In this document: one piece after another, positions 53,649-61,442 of the stretch
Position numbering within the stretch: the first letter of the stretch is position 1
How the letters are laid out: each line of letters begins with the position of its first letter
Source: Petrimonas sulfuriphila
GTDB lineage: Bacteria; Bacteroidota; Bacteroidia; Bacteroidales; Dysgonomonadaceae
Assembly (NCBI GenBank): GCA_038561985.1
Contig: CP073276.1
Span: forward strand, 2,604,001 to 2,668,000
DNA length: 64,000 nucleotides
Direction: 5' to 3'
Translations under genes and position numbers: made by a program
The notes under the pieces: generated by a model
The model's database searches: none
What the model was told of the DNA's origin: nothing
Seen by the model: the letters and a program-made list of their open reading frames with translations, nothing else

Positions 53649-54287
53649 TTATTCTGAACTGCCGGATAAATTTAATTGTGCACTTTCCGCCGGCTGGATG
53701 TTGCATATCATTTTCAAGTTAATATTGATCATTTCGTCTACCTTTAGCATACCCATCATTTGTACGGGAGGCTCCAGTCCGAAGTCACGAATATTTATAT
53801 GTTTTTCAATGTCAAAAATGTATCTCGTACCGTTTTTTTCGGTTTTAATGGGGAATTGGTATTTTTTTGTAACTCCCGTAATGGTAACATCTACAACGGC
53901 CACGCCTGTCGCGAGCTTTGGATTTTCGGGTAAGTCTATGTGATTCAGCTGAATATCCATCGTTGGGTATTCGTCGGATTTCAATAGTTTATAAAAATCC
54001 CTGAGAGCCATCTTATTGCTTGAAGTAAATCTTTTCACCGGTACAATAAGCCGGTTTTCGCTCAGGTAAAGTTTTTTATCGTTTTGTGATGCAGTGATGA
54101 TCATGTTCTTTTGTATGAAGTTTTCACTGCTTTGGGTAAGTGTGAAATTAACAATATTCGAGCTGCCGTTTATCGATAAACTGCTGTTTTTATTCACGTC
54201 TACAGCAACTACAGCTGAAGATGTTTGCGCGACAACAGCTCCTGTAGTCAGGATACCTATAAGTAAGAGGGCAAATAAAGCTTTCAT
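53649..54287 (-). CDS. YceI family protein (second copy)
   Basis: 212 residues from the ATG at 54287; a TTG two codons upstream is less likely. Signal peptide (1-21), then a YceI-type lipocalin-like beta barrel that binds isoprenoid or lipid. Recognisable: VVAVDVNKNSSLSINGSSNIVNFTL, KSDEYPTMDIQLNHIDLP, GVAVVDVTITGVTKKYQFPI. It is separated from the upstream porin gene by a strong terminator-like hairpin, so its expression may be reduced or separately driven. It belongs to the cluster YceI - beta-barrel - YceI. Confidence 0.85.
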   Translation of the reverse strand: MKALFALLLIGILTTGAVVAQTSSAVVAVDVNKNSSLSINGSSNIVNFTLTQSSENFIQKNMIITASQNDKKLYLSENRLIVPVKRFTSSNKMALRDFYKLLKSDEYPTMDIQLNHIDLPENPKLATGVAVVDVTITGVTKKYQFPIKTEKNGTRYIFDIEKHINIRDFGLEPPVQMMGMLKVDEMININLKMICNIQPAESAQLNLSGSSE

Positions 54288-54304
54288 TGTCAATTTTTTA
54301 AAGA

Positions 54305-54345
54305 AAGAACCAAACCGGTATCAATTTACCGGCTTGGTTTTTATT
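54305..54345. terminator. Bidirectional terminator hairpin between porin and second YceI gene
   Basis: AACCAAACCGGTA (54308-54320) pairs with TACCGGCTTGGTT (54327-54339) with one weak position and a six-base loop. On the minus strand it follows the porin stop at 54350 by about ten bases. T-rich sequence is present on the plus side and less so on the minus side. Confidence 0.7.
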
Positions 54346-54349
54346 GTTC

Positions 54350-55696
54350 TTAAAATGCTATGGATCCCTGCAAAGTCAATCCGTTGAACTCTGCACCATC
54401 TTGTATGGATCTGGCTGGAAATCCGTTGTATTTTTGGTTTACATATTCAATTTTAGCCATAACGTTTTTTGTCATATACCAACCGGCTGCAATGGCTACG
54501 CGATTTATATCCACTTCGTAATGATTGGGTTCACCCTGTGCAGCTCCCATGTCGGCTTTCATTGTGTTATAACGGGCACCTACATAAAAATCTTCATCAG
54601 CTCCGAAGCGAACCACTAAGTCTGTAACAAATTGATTGGACTTTCTCACATCAGGCTCGTTAGCACCTCTCCCGCCTGCATTCTCCAGTGTTGTAAATGA
54701 TTCGAGTGAAAATCCCTGAACAGGAGAAAACTTCAAAAACAAGTTACCCATTACAGCAGCTACCTTGTCCCCAAAACCGGGGTTGAAACGTCCGTTTGTA
54801 AAATTGGCGTTGGATATAGGGGCATTGTACATTACTCCGTAGTAGTTTGAACCCGTACGATCACCTCCAAACAACGTGTTTCTTACGGATCCGGCCGTGT
54901 AATATCCCGATGCGCTGGCGCGTAGCCTGAACTGGCTGTTGATTTGTTTGTCGTAAGCCAGTTTTCCAATCCAGGCAGGATTATGTACACCGTTTGAATA
55001 TTTGGTTTGAGCACGCGTAGTGTCAATTTTTGTCAGATCGTTGTTGAGTTTGCCGTTGGTTACAGCTCCTACAAGGATAAAATCTCCGACGTGAACATCA
55101 ACCTCAGCGCCAATTTCGGTGGCAAATTCATCCATGATGTGGTTTTCCATAAAGGGGTTGTAAAATGTCAACCCGCCATCAGAACGACGAAAGTGGGCGT
55201 CACCGTAGTTTACATCAAATTGACCCACTTTAATGGTGGTGTATTTCATGATTTCATCCACAAAATCCCAAGGTAGGAACTCCATTTTTTCAAATTGAAG
55301 AAAACCTCCCTTTACCCACGTTTCGTTGTGATGCCTTGAAGCCAGATAGAGTTCAAAATTCAAGTAAATGCCATCGGATAAATTTGACTTGATGTAAAGA
55401 TTGGCCTGAGGTAAGCCAAAGCCACTGGTCAAGGGAACCAGAGAGTTAGCTGCCGGGTTTGCGTAATCGTAACTATAGCCACTTTCTCTTGTCACAGTAT
55501 TGCTGTGGTCGAGCATGGAGAACGGAAGTGTCAAAGCACCGCCTAATTGTACATTGAAACCTTCAAATTCGGTTTCGGTTTTTGGTGTTTCAAAAACGTT
55601 GATTCCGTCTTTGTTTGTAGGACGCAATTGAGCGAACATCATGCCCGAAGCTAACAAGGTAGCTGCCAGAAGTAAACCTCTCTGTTTCATTTTCAT
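54350..55696 (-). CDS. Outer-membrane beta-barrel protein (porin-like)
   Basis: 448 residues. Signal peptide (1-22, ending MMFAQ). Alternating polar and aromatic strands through to the C-terminal QGSIAF, a typical terminal aromatic residue for barrel insertion. Conserved-looking segments include YIKSNLSDGIYLNFELYLASRHH, TTIKVGQFDVNYGDAHFRRSDGG and WYMTKNVMAKIEYVNQKYNGFP. This resembles a phosphate-selective or general porin-like barrel; the substrate is not known. It lies between two YceI genes, 44 bases after the first, suggesting joint expression. Confidence 0.82.
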   Translation of the reverse strand: MKMKQRGLLLAATLLASGMMFAQLRPTNKDGINVFETPKTETEFEGFNVQLGGALTLPFSMLDHSNTVTRESGYSYDYANPAANSLVPLTSGFGLPQANLYIKSNLSDGIYLNFELYLASRHHNETWVKGGFLQFEKMEFLPWDFVDEIMKYTTIKVGQFDVNYGDAHFRRSDGGLTFYNPFMENHIMDEFATEIGAEVDVHVGDFILVGAVTNGKLNNDLTKIDTTRAQTKYSNGVHNPAWIGKLAYDKQINSQFRLRASASGYYTAGSVRNTLFGGDRTGSNYYGVMYNAPISNANFTNGRFNPGFGDKVAAVMGNLFLKFSPVQGFSLESFTTLENAGGRGANEPDVRKSNQFVTDLVVRFGADEDFYVGARYNTMKADMGAAQGEPNHYEVDINRVAIAAGWYMTKNVMAKIEYVNQKYNGFPARSIQDGAEFNGLTLQGSIAF

Positions 55697-55740
55697 TAGT
55701 TTTCGTTAGTTTAAATAGTAAGTAAATAATTTGGTTTGTT

Positions 55741-56331
55741 TTAGTTGAATTGAACGGCAGGCCCTTCAAAAGTTACGTTGTATTTGACCGTAACCTGATC
55801 ACCGACTTTCATCACTCCTAACATTGCCGTTGGAGCTTTCATATTGTAGTCGCTCATTTTAAGGGGCAAACTACCTTCAAAAGTATACGTTCCCGGTTTT
55901 ATTTCTTTGCCATTAGCCTCAAGAGTAACTGTTTTAGATGTGCCGGCCATTGCAAGCGTTCCACCTATAACCACACTAATGTCAGACCCGTTTGTTGTAA
56001 TGGATTTTACTTCAGACATTTTAAAGTTGATAAATGGGTTTTTGGGTTCGTTAAATGTTTCATGCGTTTTTTTGTCCATCAATTTCTCCCCGTTGATTAT
56101 TGACTTTACGGGAACATTCACGTTAAGAACTGTGGCTTTGTTGTTTGAAACAGTTAATTCCCCCGATGCCTGAGTCGACGTGGTTGTGTAGGGGTGAACA
56201 TTTGTTGTTCCGGAAATAGTAATAGTTGATGATTTGATTTTCAATGTTTGAGCTTTAACCGTTGTTCCTGTTAAAACAAAAATAAATGCGATCAACACAG
56301 TTGGAAATTTGAATAAAAAATTACTTTTCAT
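55741..56331 (-). CDS. YceI family protein (first copy)
   Basis: 196 residues. Signal peptide (1-27), followed by the YceI barrel: STITISGTTNVHPYTTTSTQASGEL, VPVKSIINGEKLMDKKTHETFNEPKNPFINFKM, and IKPGTYTFEGSLPLKMSDYNMKAPTAMLGVMKVGDQVTVKYNV. Family members bind polyisoprenoid or quinone-like lipids in the periplasm. It is the first gene of the YceI-porin cluster and has three copies of a putative Rrf2 operator upstream, so redox or Fe-S-dependent control is likely. Confidence 0.88.
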   Translation of the reverse strand: MKSNFLFKFPTVLIAFIFVLTGTTVKAQTLKIKSSTITISGTTNVHPYTTTSTQASGELTVSNNKATVLNVNVPVKSIINGEKLMDKKTHETFNEPKNPFINFKMSEVKSITTNGSDISVVIGGTLAMAGTSKTVTLEANGKEIKPGTYTFEGSLPLKMSDYNMKAPTAMLGVMKVGDQVTVKYNVTFEGPAVQFN

Positions 56332-56380
56332 TGTTTCTGTATTTATTATTAAAAAGTTTGTAAATCGTTAATGTTTAGTT

Positions 56381-56401
56381 ATACTATAGTTTTAGTAGGA
56401 A
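56381..56401 (-). promoter_or_regulatory. Rrf2-type operator, site A
   Basis: ATACTA - N9 - TAGGAA with core TAGTTTTAG. Degenerate relative to sites B and C. Centred about 60 bases before the ATG of the first YceI gene, so it probably overlaps its promoter. Confidence 0.5.
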
Positions 56402-56512
56402 TACATTTATCAATTCATCTCATTCAGACATTTAACTTTAAATAGCTGAGAAGTCGGTCCGAATTTTTTAAGACAAGCCTGTTTACTTACTCTTTCTTGT
56501 TTGGATAAACTA

Positions 56513-56533
56513 ATCCTATAGGTTTAGTAGGAT
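56513..56533 (-). promoter_or_regulatory. Rrf2-type operator, site B
   Basis: ATCCTA - TAGGTTTAG - TAGGAT: a perfect six-base inverted repeat with a nine-base spacer. It lies in the gap between the Rrf2 stop (56599) and the YceI start (56331). Confidence 0.6.
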
Positions 56534-56563
56534 AATGCGTGAAAAAAATGCAATATCAATCCA

Positions 56564-56584
56564 ATCCTATAGGTTTAGTGGGAT
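56564..56584 (-). promoter_or_regulatory. Rrf2-type operator, site C
   Basis: ATCCTA - TAGGTTTAG - TGGGAT. The left arm and the nine-base spacer are identical to site B, and the right arm has one change. It is 51 bases from site B, close to five helical turns. Confidence 0.6.
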
Positions 56585-56598
56585 TCATTTTTAAAAAA

Positions 56599-57030
56599 TT
56601 ATTCACAAATTTCAGGACAATCATATTTAGTTTCTTTTATAATCTGCTCGAGTGTTTTGGCTGAAAGAATTTCAATTATCTGATGACGAAATTGTTTCCA
56701 GTAGTTATTTGCTGTACATTGGTGTGTGGCTCTTTCGCAAAAACTTCTGTTTTTCACACATTCAATTATCACTATTTGCTCAAAAGCGGTGTAAATGTCC
56801 AACATTGTTATTTTATCGGCTGGCCGGGCCAGCATGTAACCACTTCCTCGTCCTTTTGTATTTGAAATCAATCCTTTCAGTTTGAGTGCACTTATGATGT
56901 AATCCAAATATTTCACAGAAATATTTTGATTTTTGGCAATATCCTTTTGTAATATGCCTGTCGGTTCTTTACAACAGGCAATTTCGATCATTGTTCTAAG
57001 TCCGTACCGTATTTTCGAATTGATTTTCAT
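56599..57030 (-). CDS. Rrf2 family transcriptional regulator with three-cysteine cluster motif
   Basis: 143 residues. N-terminal winged helix (KIRYGLRTMIEIAC, LQKDIAKNQNISVKYLDYIISALKLKGLISNTKGRGSGYML) and a C-terminal region with CVKNRSFCERATHQC (C-x6-C-x6-C), the kind of spacing that binds a 2Fe-2S or 4Fe-4S cluster in IscR and NsrR relatives. A fourth cysteine pair occurs in the tail (YDCPEIC). It lies upstream of the YceI-porin genes on the same strand; three operator-like repeats sit between. The signal sensed is not known. Confidence 0.88.
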   Translation of the reverse strand: MKINSKIRYGLRTMIEIACCKEPTGILQKDIAKNQNISVKYLDYIISALKLKGLISNTKGRGSGYMLARPADKITMLDIYTAFEQIVIIECVKNRSFCERATHQCTANNYWKQFRHQIIEILSAKTLEQIIKETKYDCPEICE

Positions 57031-57045
57031 TCTCTATGAAAAACT

Positions 57046-57072
57046 GTACAAATATAATGCAATTTTTTGTAC
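57046..57072 (-). promoter_or_regulatory. rrf2 promoter with overlapping dyad
   Basis: TATATTTG on the minus strand (57049-57056) fits the -7 consensus and lies about 19 bases before the ATG at 57030. It is embedded in an inverted repeat, GTACAAA (57046-57052) and TTTGTAC (57066-57072). This dyad is unlike the ATCCTA sites, so the rrf2 gene may be controlled by a different factor. Confidence 0.45.
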
Positions 57073-57184
57073 TGGAGTGTTTTCCGGGCTATTTTTAGAA
57101 AAAATTATTCCCCTGTGTGCTTGCCCATCCACCAGTTGAAAAGATGACTGCTAAAATATAGGCGACTTTTACACAGGTTGATCT

Positions 57185-58615
57185 TCAGAATATGACCTGT
57201 TGCAGAATATAGGCCCCAGCCCCGAATGTGTATCCGATAAGTGCAATGAGTGAAATGCGTTTCAGGTACCAGCCAAACGGTACTTTTTCCAGTCCCATAA
57301 AAACCACACCTGCCGCAGAACCAATGATAAGGATGCTTCCGCCAACCCCTGCGCAATAGGCGAGAAAATGCCAAAAAACACCGTCTTCCACGAAATTTTG
57401 CATAAACACCGGATCGGCCATCGTACTTAAAGCGGCCGGTTCCAGCACCGGGTACATACCGATAGCTGCTGCAACTAAGGGAACGTTATCTACAATGGCG
57501 GATAATAATCCGATGGCATAGGCCTGGGCATAGACATTGGGAAGATGTTGTGCCATAAAGGTGGATGATTGCTGAAGAATTCCTGCGCTTTGAAGGGCGT
57601 CAACAGCCAGCAATATTCCCAGAAAAAACATTAAGGTAGAAAAATCGATTCGTCCCAATACTTTTGAAACACGAAGCTTCAGGTTTTCGTTGAGCTGGTT
57701 TTTTTGGTTGTACAGAATCTCGGTATAAATCCATAATAAGCTTACACCCAGTAATAAACCTATGAAAGGCGGCAGGTGGGTAACTCCCTTGAACACGGGA
57801 GATAAAACAAGGATGGAAACCCCGAAAATCAGTATCCCCAGCCGGTCTTTTTTTTGCATATGAAGCAATAATTCGGAGTTTTCTTTTTCTTCTGTTTGGG
57901 AAATTTCTTCTTCCTGGATATTGCCTTTTAATAAAAACTGTGCTACAAAAACCGGGGCTATCATGGATACAAGGCTTGGAAAGAACAACTGAGGTATAAT
58001 GGATGCAGTGATGTTTCCCTTAACCCATAACATGATGGTCGTAACGTCACCGATCGGAGACCAGGCCCCGCCGCTGTTAGCCGCAATAACAATGATACTG
58101 CCGAAAAGCCATCGTTCACGGGGTTCACGGATAATACGACGGGTAAGCATAATCATTACAATGGTTGTAGTCAGGTTGTCGAGAACGGCAGACATAAAAA
58201 ACGTGATAAAGCTGATTAACCAGAGTAACCGACGTTTTTTTCGTGTCGTAATTTTTTCAGTAATATACGTGAATCCGCCGTGAACGTCAATGAGCTCCAC
58301 AATGGTCATAGCGGCAAGCAAAAAGAATAACATTTCACTGATGTCCCCAATACTTTCCAGAATCTGATGATCAATTACAAAGTGGCGTACCTGAATTCCA
58401 AAAGCGTGGTGTTGGAGTTCAGGATGCGAATGGATATAATGGTTGAAAGCATCGGGAGAGACGCTGAGGACTGTGCTTGGTGCCAGATACACGTAAATTA
58501 CCCATAAAAGCGTACCGATTAGTAAAGCAACGCTGGCTTTGTTAACCTTTATGGTATGTTCCATCGCGATAAAAAAATAACCTGCGATGAAAAGGAGGAT
58601 CATTGCATAAATCAT
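57185..58615 (-). CDS. nhaD: Sodium:proton antiporter NhaD
   Basis: 476 residues, about 12 membrane helices of the NhaD/ArsB (ion transporter) superfamily. Recognisable: EMLFFLLAAMTIVELIDVHGGF (about 98-119), SAVLDNLTTTIVMIMLTRRI (about 142-161), VIAANSGGAWSPIGDVTTIMLW (about 178-199) and AIVDNVPLVAAAIGMYP, the duplicated D-N-x-P/T loops. Exports sodium in exchange for protons. A TAACTTTG box lies about 26 bases upstream (58641-58648). Confidence 0.93.
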   Translation of the reverse strand: MIYAMILLFIAGYFFIAMEHTIKVNKASVALLIGTLLWVIYVYLAPSTVLSVSPDAFNHYIHSHPELQHHAFGIQVRHFVIDHQILESIGDISEMLFFLLAAMTIVELIDVHGGFTYITEKITTRKKRRLLWLISFITFFMSAVLDNLTTTIVMIMLTRRIIREPRERWLFGSIIVIAANSGGAWSPIGDVTTIMLWVKGNITASIIPQLFFPSLVSMIAPVFVAQFLLKGNIQEEEISQTEEKENSELLLHMQKKDRLGILIFGVSILVLSPVFKGVTHLPPFIGLLLGVSLLWIYTEILYNQKNQLNENLKLRVSKVLGRIDFSTLMFFLGILLAVDALQSAGILQQSSTFMAQHLPNVYAQAYAIGLLSAIVDNVPLVAAAIGMYPVLEPAALSTMADPVFMQNFVEDGVFWHFLAYCAGVGGSILIIGSAAGVVFMGLEKVPFGWYLKRISLIALIGYTFGAGAYILQQVIF

Positions 58616-58640
58616 GTTGCAGTCTTTTAAAAAAATCGTG

Positions 58641-58648
58641 CAAAGTTA
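58641..58648 (-). promoter_or_regulatory. -7 box for nhaD
   Basis: TAACTTTG on the minus strand matches TAnnTTTG, leader about 20 bases. No matching -33 TTTG within the usual spacing. Confidence 0.4.
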
Positions 58649-58749
58649 ACTATTAAATCGAAAAAAATAGAAATATAAAATTCAAAACGGTTTCTAATCT
58701 TTAAACCTTAACTTTGTGCTTTATCCGGTAGAGAATAGCCTGGTCCGAT

Positions 58750-60078
58750 TTATTTTACCGGAGTTTTTTCCACTAATTTTTCTTCATTCTCTGTCAGTAC
58801 TTTCTTCAGTTCGGATTGGAGTTTCTTAATTTCACGCTCCTGGTTGTGAATAGTGGTGAGAAGCGAATTTAATTCTTCATTGTCTACCGAATCCGGGAAT
58901 TGTGCTTTGACCCGGTCAATAAAATCGCTTAAGACATTCATGTAATTGTTAAACGCGTCGTAGGGCGATTGGTAAGGGCTGAATTTACTGTGCATTGAAC
59001 CGTCGTAAAAATGCTTGGTAGACATGTAATAAAAATGATCGCTCGATTGCAGGTATTGCCAGTCTTTCTTCAAGCGCCTGTCGTTGGCCAAGCGAATTCT
59101 TTCACTGATCTCGTAGAGGGTGTTGAATGCACTTTTTTGAAGCTTGTTTCCCAGCCACCGGCTTAAATCGCGTTCTTCGTCCGACCAGGAAATAGCCAGG
59201 GGAACCGATACGGTGCCCACCGGTTTATGGGTGTCCATAATTTGACTGGGAGTGGAAAACTCAATGCCTTTGTCGAAAGCAAATTTAGGCAGTGCTTTCA
59301 TAAATTCAAATATTCCCGAATGAGCCGGTTGGAGGTTCCCGAACGTTTCATAATTCATGAAAATATTGAATACCTCTTCCTGCGGTGAAGTTGCAGCAAT
59401 CCACGATATGTATTTTTCCGCCGTTAACGGATATTCTTTCCACGTATAATCTGAAAATCGGAGCGAAATGTCGTCGCTGAACTGTGAGTTGCGCAGCAAT
59501 AGTTTCATGTTGGGTTGATTTTCGGATTTGTACACATAGTTGGGGCTTCTCCAGGAGAGGATGAGTTTAGCTCCTTCAGAAACCATTTTAGTGTAGCCCA
59601 TGTTGTAAGCCATTTCAGCGATATCGTCTGAAAAGATCATTTCCGTATTTCGCAGAACTTTTGGTTTCTGATCGAAAAGTAATTTGATCTTCTGCGTTTG
59701 TTGCTGCACCTGGCTTTGAAATTCTACAGGATCGATCAGGCTTGAAAGGGAGTGTGAGTATGTTTCGGCTAAAAACTCAACAGCGCCGGTTCTGCTTAAT
59801 TCCTTCAGTCCGTCGATTACTTCCGGAGCATACACTTCCATCTGGTCAAGAGCTACTCCTGAAACCGATATGGCAAATTTAAACTTCCCCTTATAGGTGT
59901 TTATTAAATCGAGCAGCATGCGGTTTGCCGGGATGAAAGACCGGGCAGCTATCTGCTGCATGATGTCTTCGTTTGAATAATCATCGTAATAATAGTGGTC
60001 CCTTCCGATATTGAAGAAACGGTATCTTTTTAACCGGTACGGTTGATGGATTTGAAAATAAAAGCAAATTGTTTTCAT
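58750..60078 (-). CDS. Glycoside hydrolase family 57 alpha-amylase-like protein
   Basis: 442 residues. The opening CFYFQIHQPYRLKRYRFFNIG (about 5-25) is the first conserved region of GH57, FAISVSGVALDQMEVYAPEVI and EFLAETYSHSLSSL the second and third (the latter containing the likely Glu nucleophile region), and IFMNYETFG is the fourth with its acid. A coiled coil of about 40 residues closes the protein (NEELNSLLTTIHNQEREIKKLQSEL). Probably acts on glycogen or maltodextrin with the two genes upstream on the same strand. Confidence 0.88.
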   Translation of the reverse strand: MKTICFYFQIHQPYRLKRYRFFNIGRDHYYYDDYSNEDIMQQIAARSFIPANRMLLDLINTYKGKFKFAISVSGVALDQMEVYAPEVIDGLKELSRTGAVEFLAETYSHSLSSLIDPVEFQSQVQQQTQKIKLLFDQKPKVLRNTEMIFSDDIAEMAYNMGYTKMVSEGAKLILSWRSPNYVYKSENQPNMKLLLRNSQFSDDISLRFSDYTWKEYPLTAEKYISWIAATSPQEEVFNIFMNYETFGNLQPAHSGIFEFMKALPKFAFDKGIEFSTPSQIMDTHKPVGTVSVPLAISWSDEERDLSRWLGNKLQKSAFNTLYEISERIRLANDRRLKKDWQYLQSSDHFYYMSTKHFYDGSMHSKFSPYQSPYDAFNNYMNVLSDFIDRVKAQFPDSVDNEELNSLLTTIHNQEREIKKLQSELKKVLTENEEKLVEKTPVK

Positions 60079-60117
60079 ATTTTTTTAGACTGTTAGATTT
60101 TTACTGTCTTCTTGTCT

Positions 60118-61374
60118 TCACACCAGGCTGTCGTAGATGGCCCGGATTTTTTTTCCGGCATCCTCCCAAACGATACTGTCCACCTCTCGTTTTCCCTCCT
60201 CTTTGAGAAATTCCGCCATACCCGGGTACGTACAAATCGAATACATGGCGTCCGCCATGGCGTCAACATCCCAGTAGTCGGTTTTAATGACGTTATTCAG
60301 TATCTCTGCACAACCCGACTGGTAGGAGATTATACTTGGCACACCGCACTGCATAGCTTCAAGCGGTGAAATACCAAAAGGTTCTGATACCGAAGGCATA
60401 ACATATACATCGCTCGATTTCAGCATTTCATAGACCTGTTCGCCTCGAAGGAACCCGGTAAAGTGGAATCTGTCAGCAATTCCCCGATCGGCAACCAAAC
60501 GTATCATCTGGTTCATCATGTCGCCGCTCCCTGCCATCACGAACCGGATGTGCTTGGTCCTTCTTAGTACCTGAGTGGCCGCGTCTACAAAAAACTCCGG
60601 GCCTTTTTGCATGGTAATCCGTCCCAGGAAGGTAATGACTTTTTCCTTCACTCCCGATATCCGTTCGATCGCTTCAATCTCCGGGCTCAACGGCTCAACG
60701 GCGTTGTGGACGGTGGATACTTTCCATTCGGGTTGATGATAGTTCTCAATGACGGTTTTGCGGGTAAGGTTGCTTACACAGATAATGTGGTCGCAGTGAT
60801 CCATTCCGTTCTTCTCGATTCCGTAAACAGTAGGATTAGGCTTGCCGCGGCTGCGGTCGAACTCCGTTGCGTGCACATGAATGACCAGCGGTTTTCCACT
60901 TACGCTTTTTGCGTGGAGGCCAGAGGAATAGGTGAGCCAATCGTGCGCATGGATAATGTCGTATTCATACGTCCGGGCAATAACACCCGTAACGATGGAG
61001 TAATTGTTGGTCTCCTCCAGGATATTGTTCGGGTACCTTCCTGAGAATTCCAGACATCCCAGGTCGTTGGTGTTCATATAGTTGAAGTTAGCGTAAATGT
61101 TATCACGCATCCAAAAATATTCCTCGGGGTTCATATATTTCTCGAGCCTGGCCTTGGCAGTTTCCCAGCTCACGTCGCGCCATACGACGGGAGTATTGTT
61201 ACAGCCAATTATTTTCAGAAAACTTTGGTCTTCGTCACCCCAGGGCTTGGGAATGACAAACAGGATTTCCATATCTTCCTGCTTAGCCATACCCTTGGTT
61301 AATCCATAACTTGCGGTTCCAAGCCCACCCAGTATATGAGGCGGAAATTCCCACCCTAACATCAACGCTTTCAT
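60118..61374 (-). CDS. Glycosyltransferase family 4 (glycogen synthase-like)
   Basis: 418 residues, GT-B fold. The N-terminal LGWEFPPHILGGLGTASYGLTKGMA (about 6-30) carries the nucleotide-sugar GGLG loop typical of glycogen/starch synthase-like enzymes; IHAHDWLTYSSGLHAK is the conserved core; C-terminal EPFGISPLEAMQCGVPSIIS is the donor-binding E-x7-E motif. It lies between the debranching enzyme and GH57 genes, with 39- and 68-base gaps. It is likely to elongate alpha-glucan, but the donor (UDP- or ADP-glucose) cannot be read. Confidence 0.88.
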   Translation of the reverse strand: MKALMLGWEFPPHILGGLGTASYGLTKGMAKQEDMEILFVIPKPWGDEDQSFLKIIGCNNTPVVWRDVSWETAKARLEKYMNPEEYFWMRDNIYANFNYMNTNDLGCLEFSGRYPNNILEETNNYSIVTGVIARTYEYDIIHAHDWLTYSSGLHAKSVSGKPLVIHVHATEFDRSRGKPNPTVYGIEKNGMDHCDHIICVSNLTRKTVIENYHQPEWKVSTVHNAVEPLSPEIEAIERISGVKEKVITFLGRITMQKGPEFFVDAATQVLRRTKHIRFVMAGSGDMMNQMIRLVADRGIADRFHFTGFLRGEQVYEMLKSSDVYVMPSVSEPFGISPLEAMQCGVPSIISYQSGCAEILNNVIKTDYWDVDAMADAMYSICTYPGMAEFLKEEGKREVDSIVWEDAGKKIRAIYDSLV

Positions 61375-61442
61375 TCTATCGTGTTTTATATTCTTTTGTA
61401 GTTCAATAGTTCTTCATTTACGATTCATCGTTTTCGCAAGGT

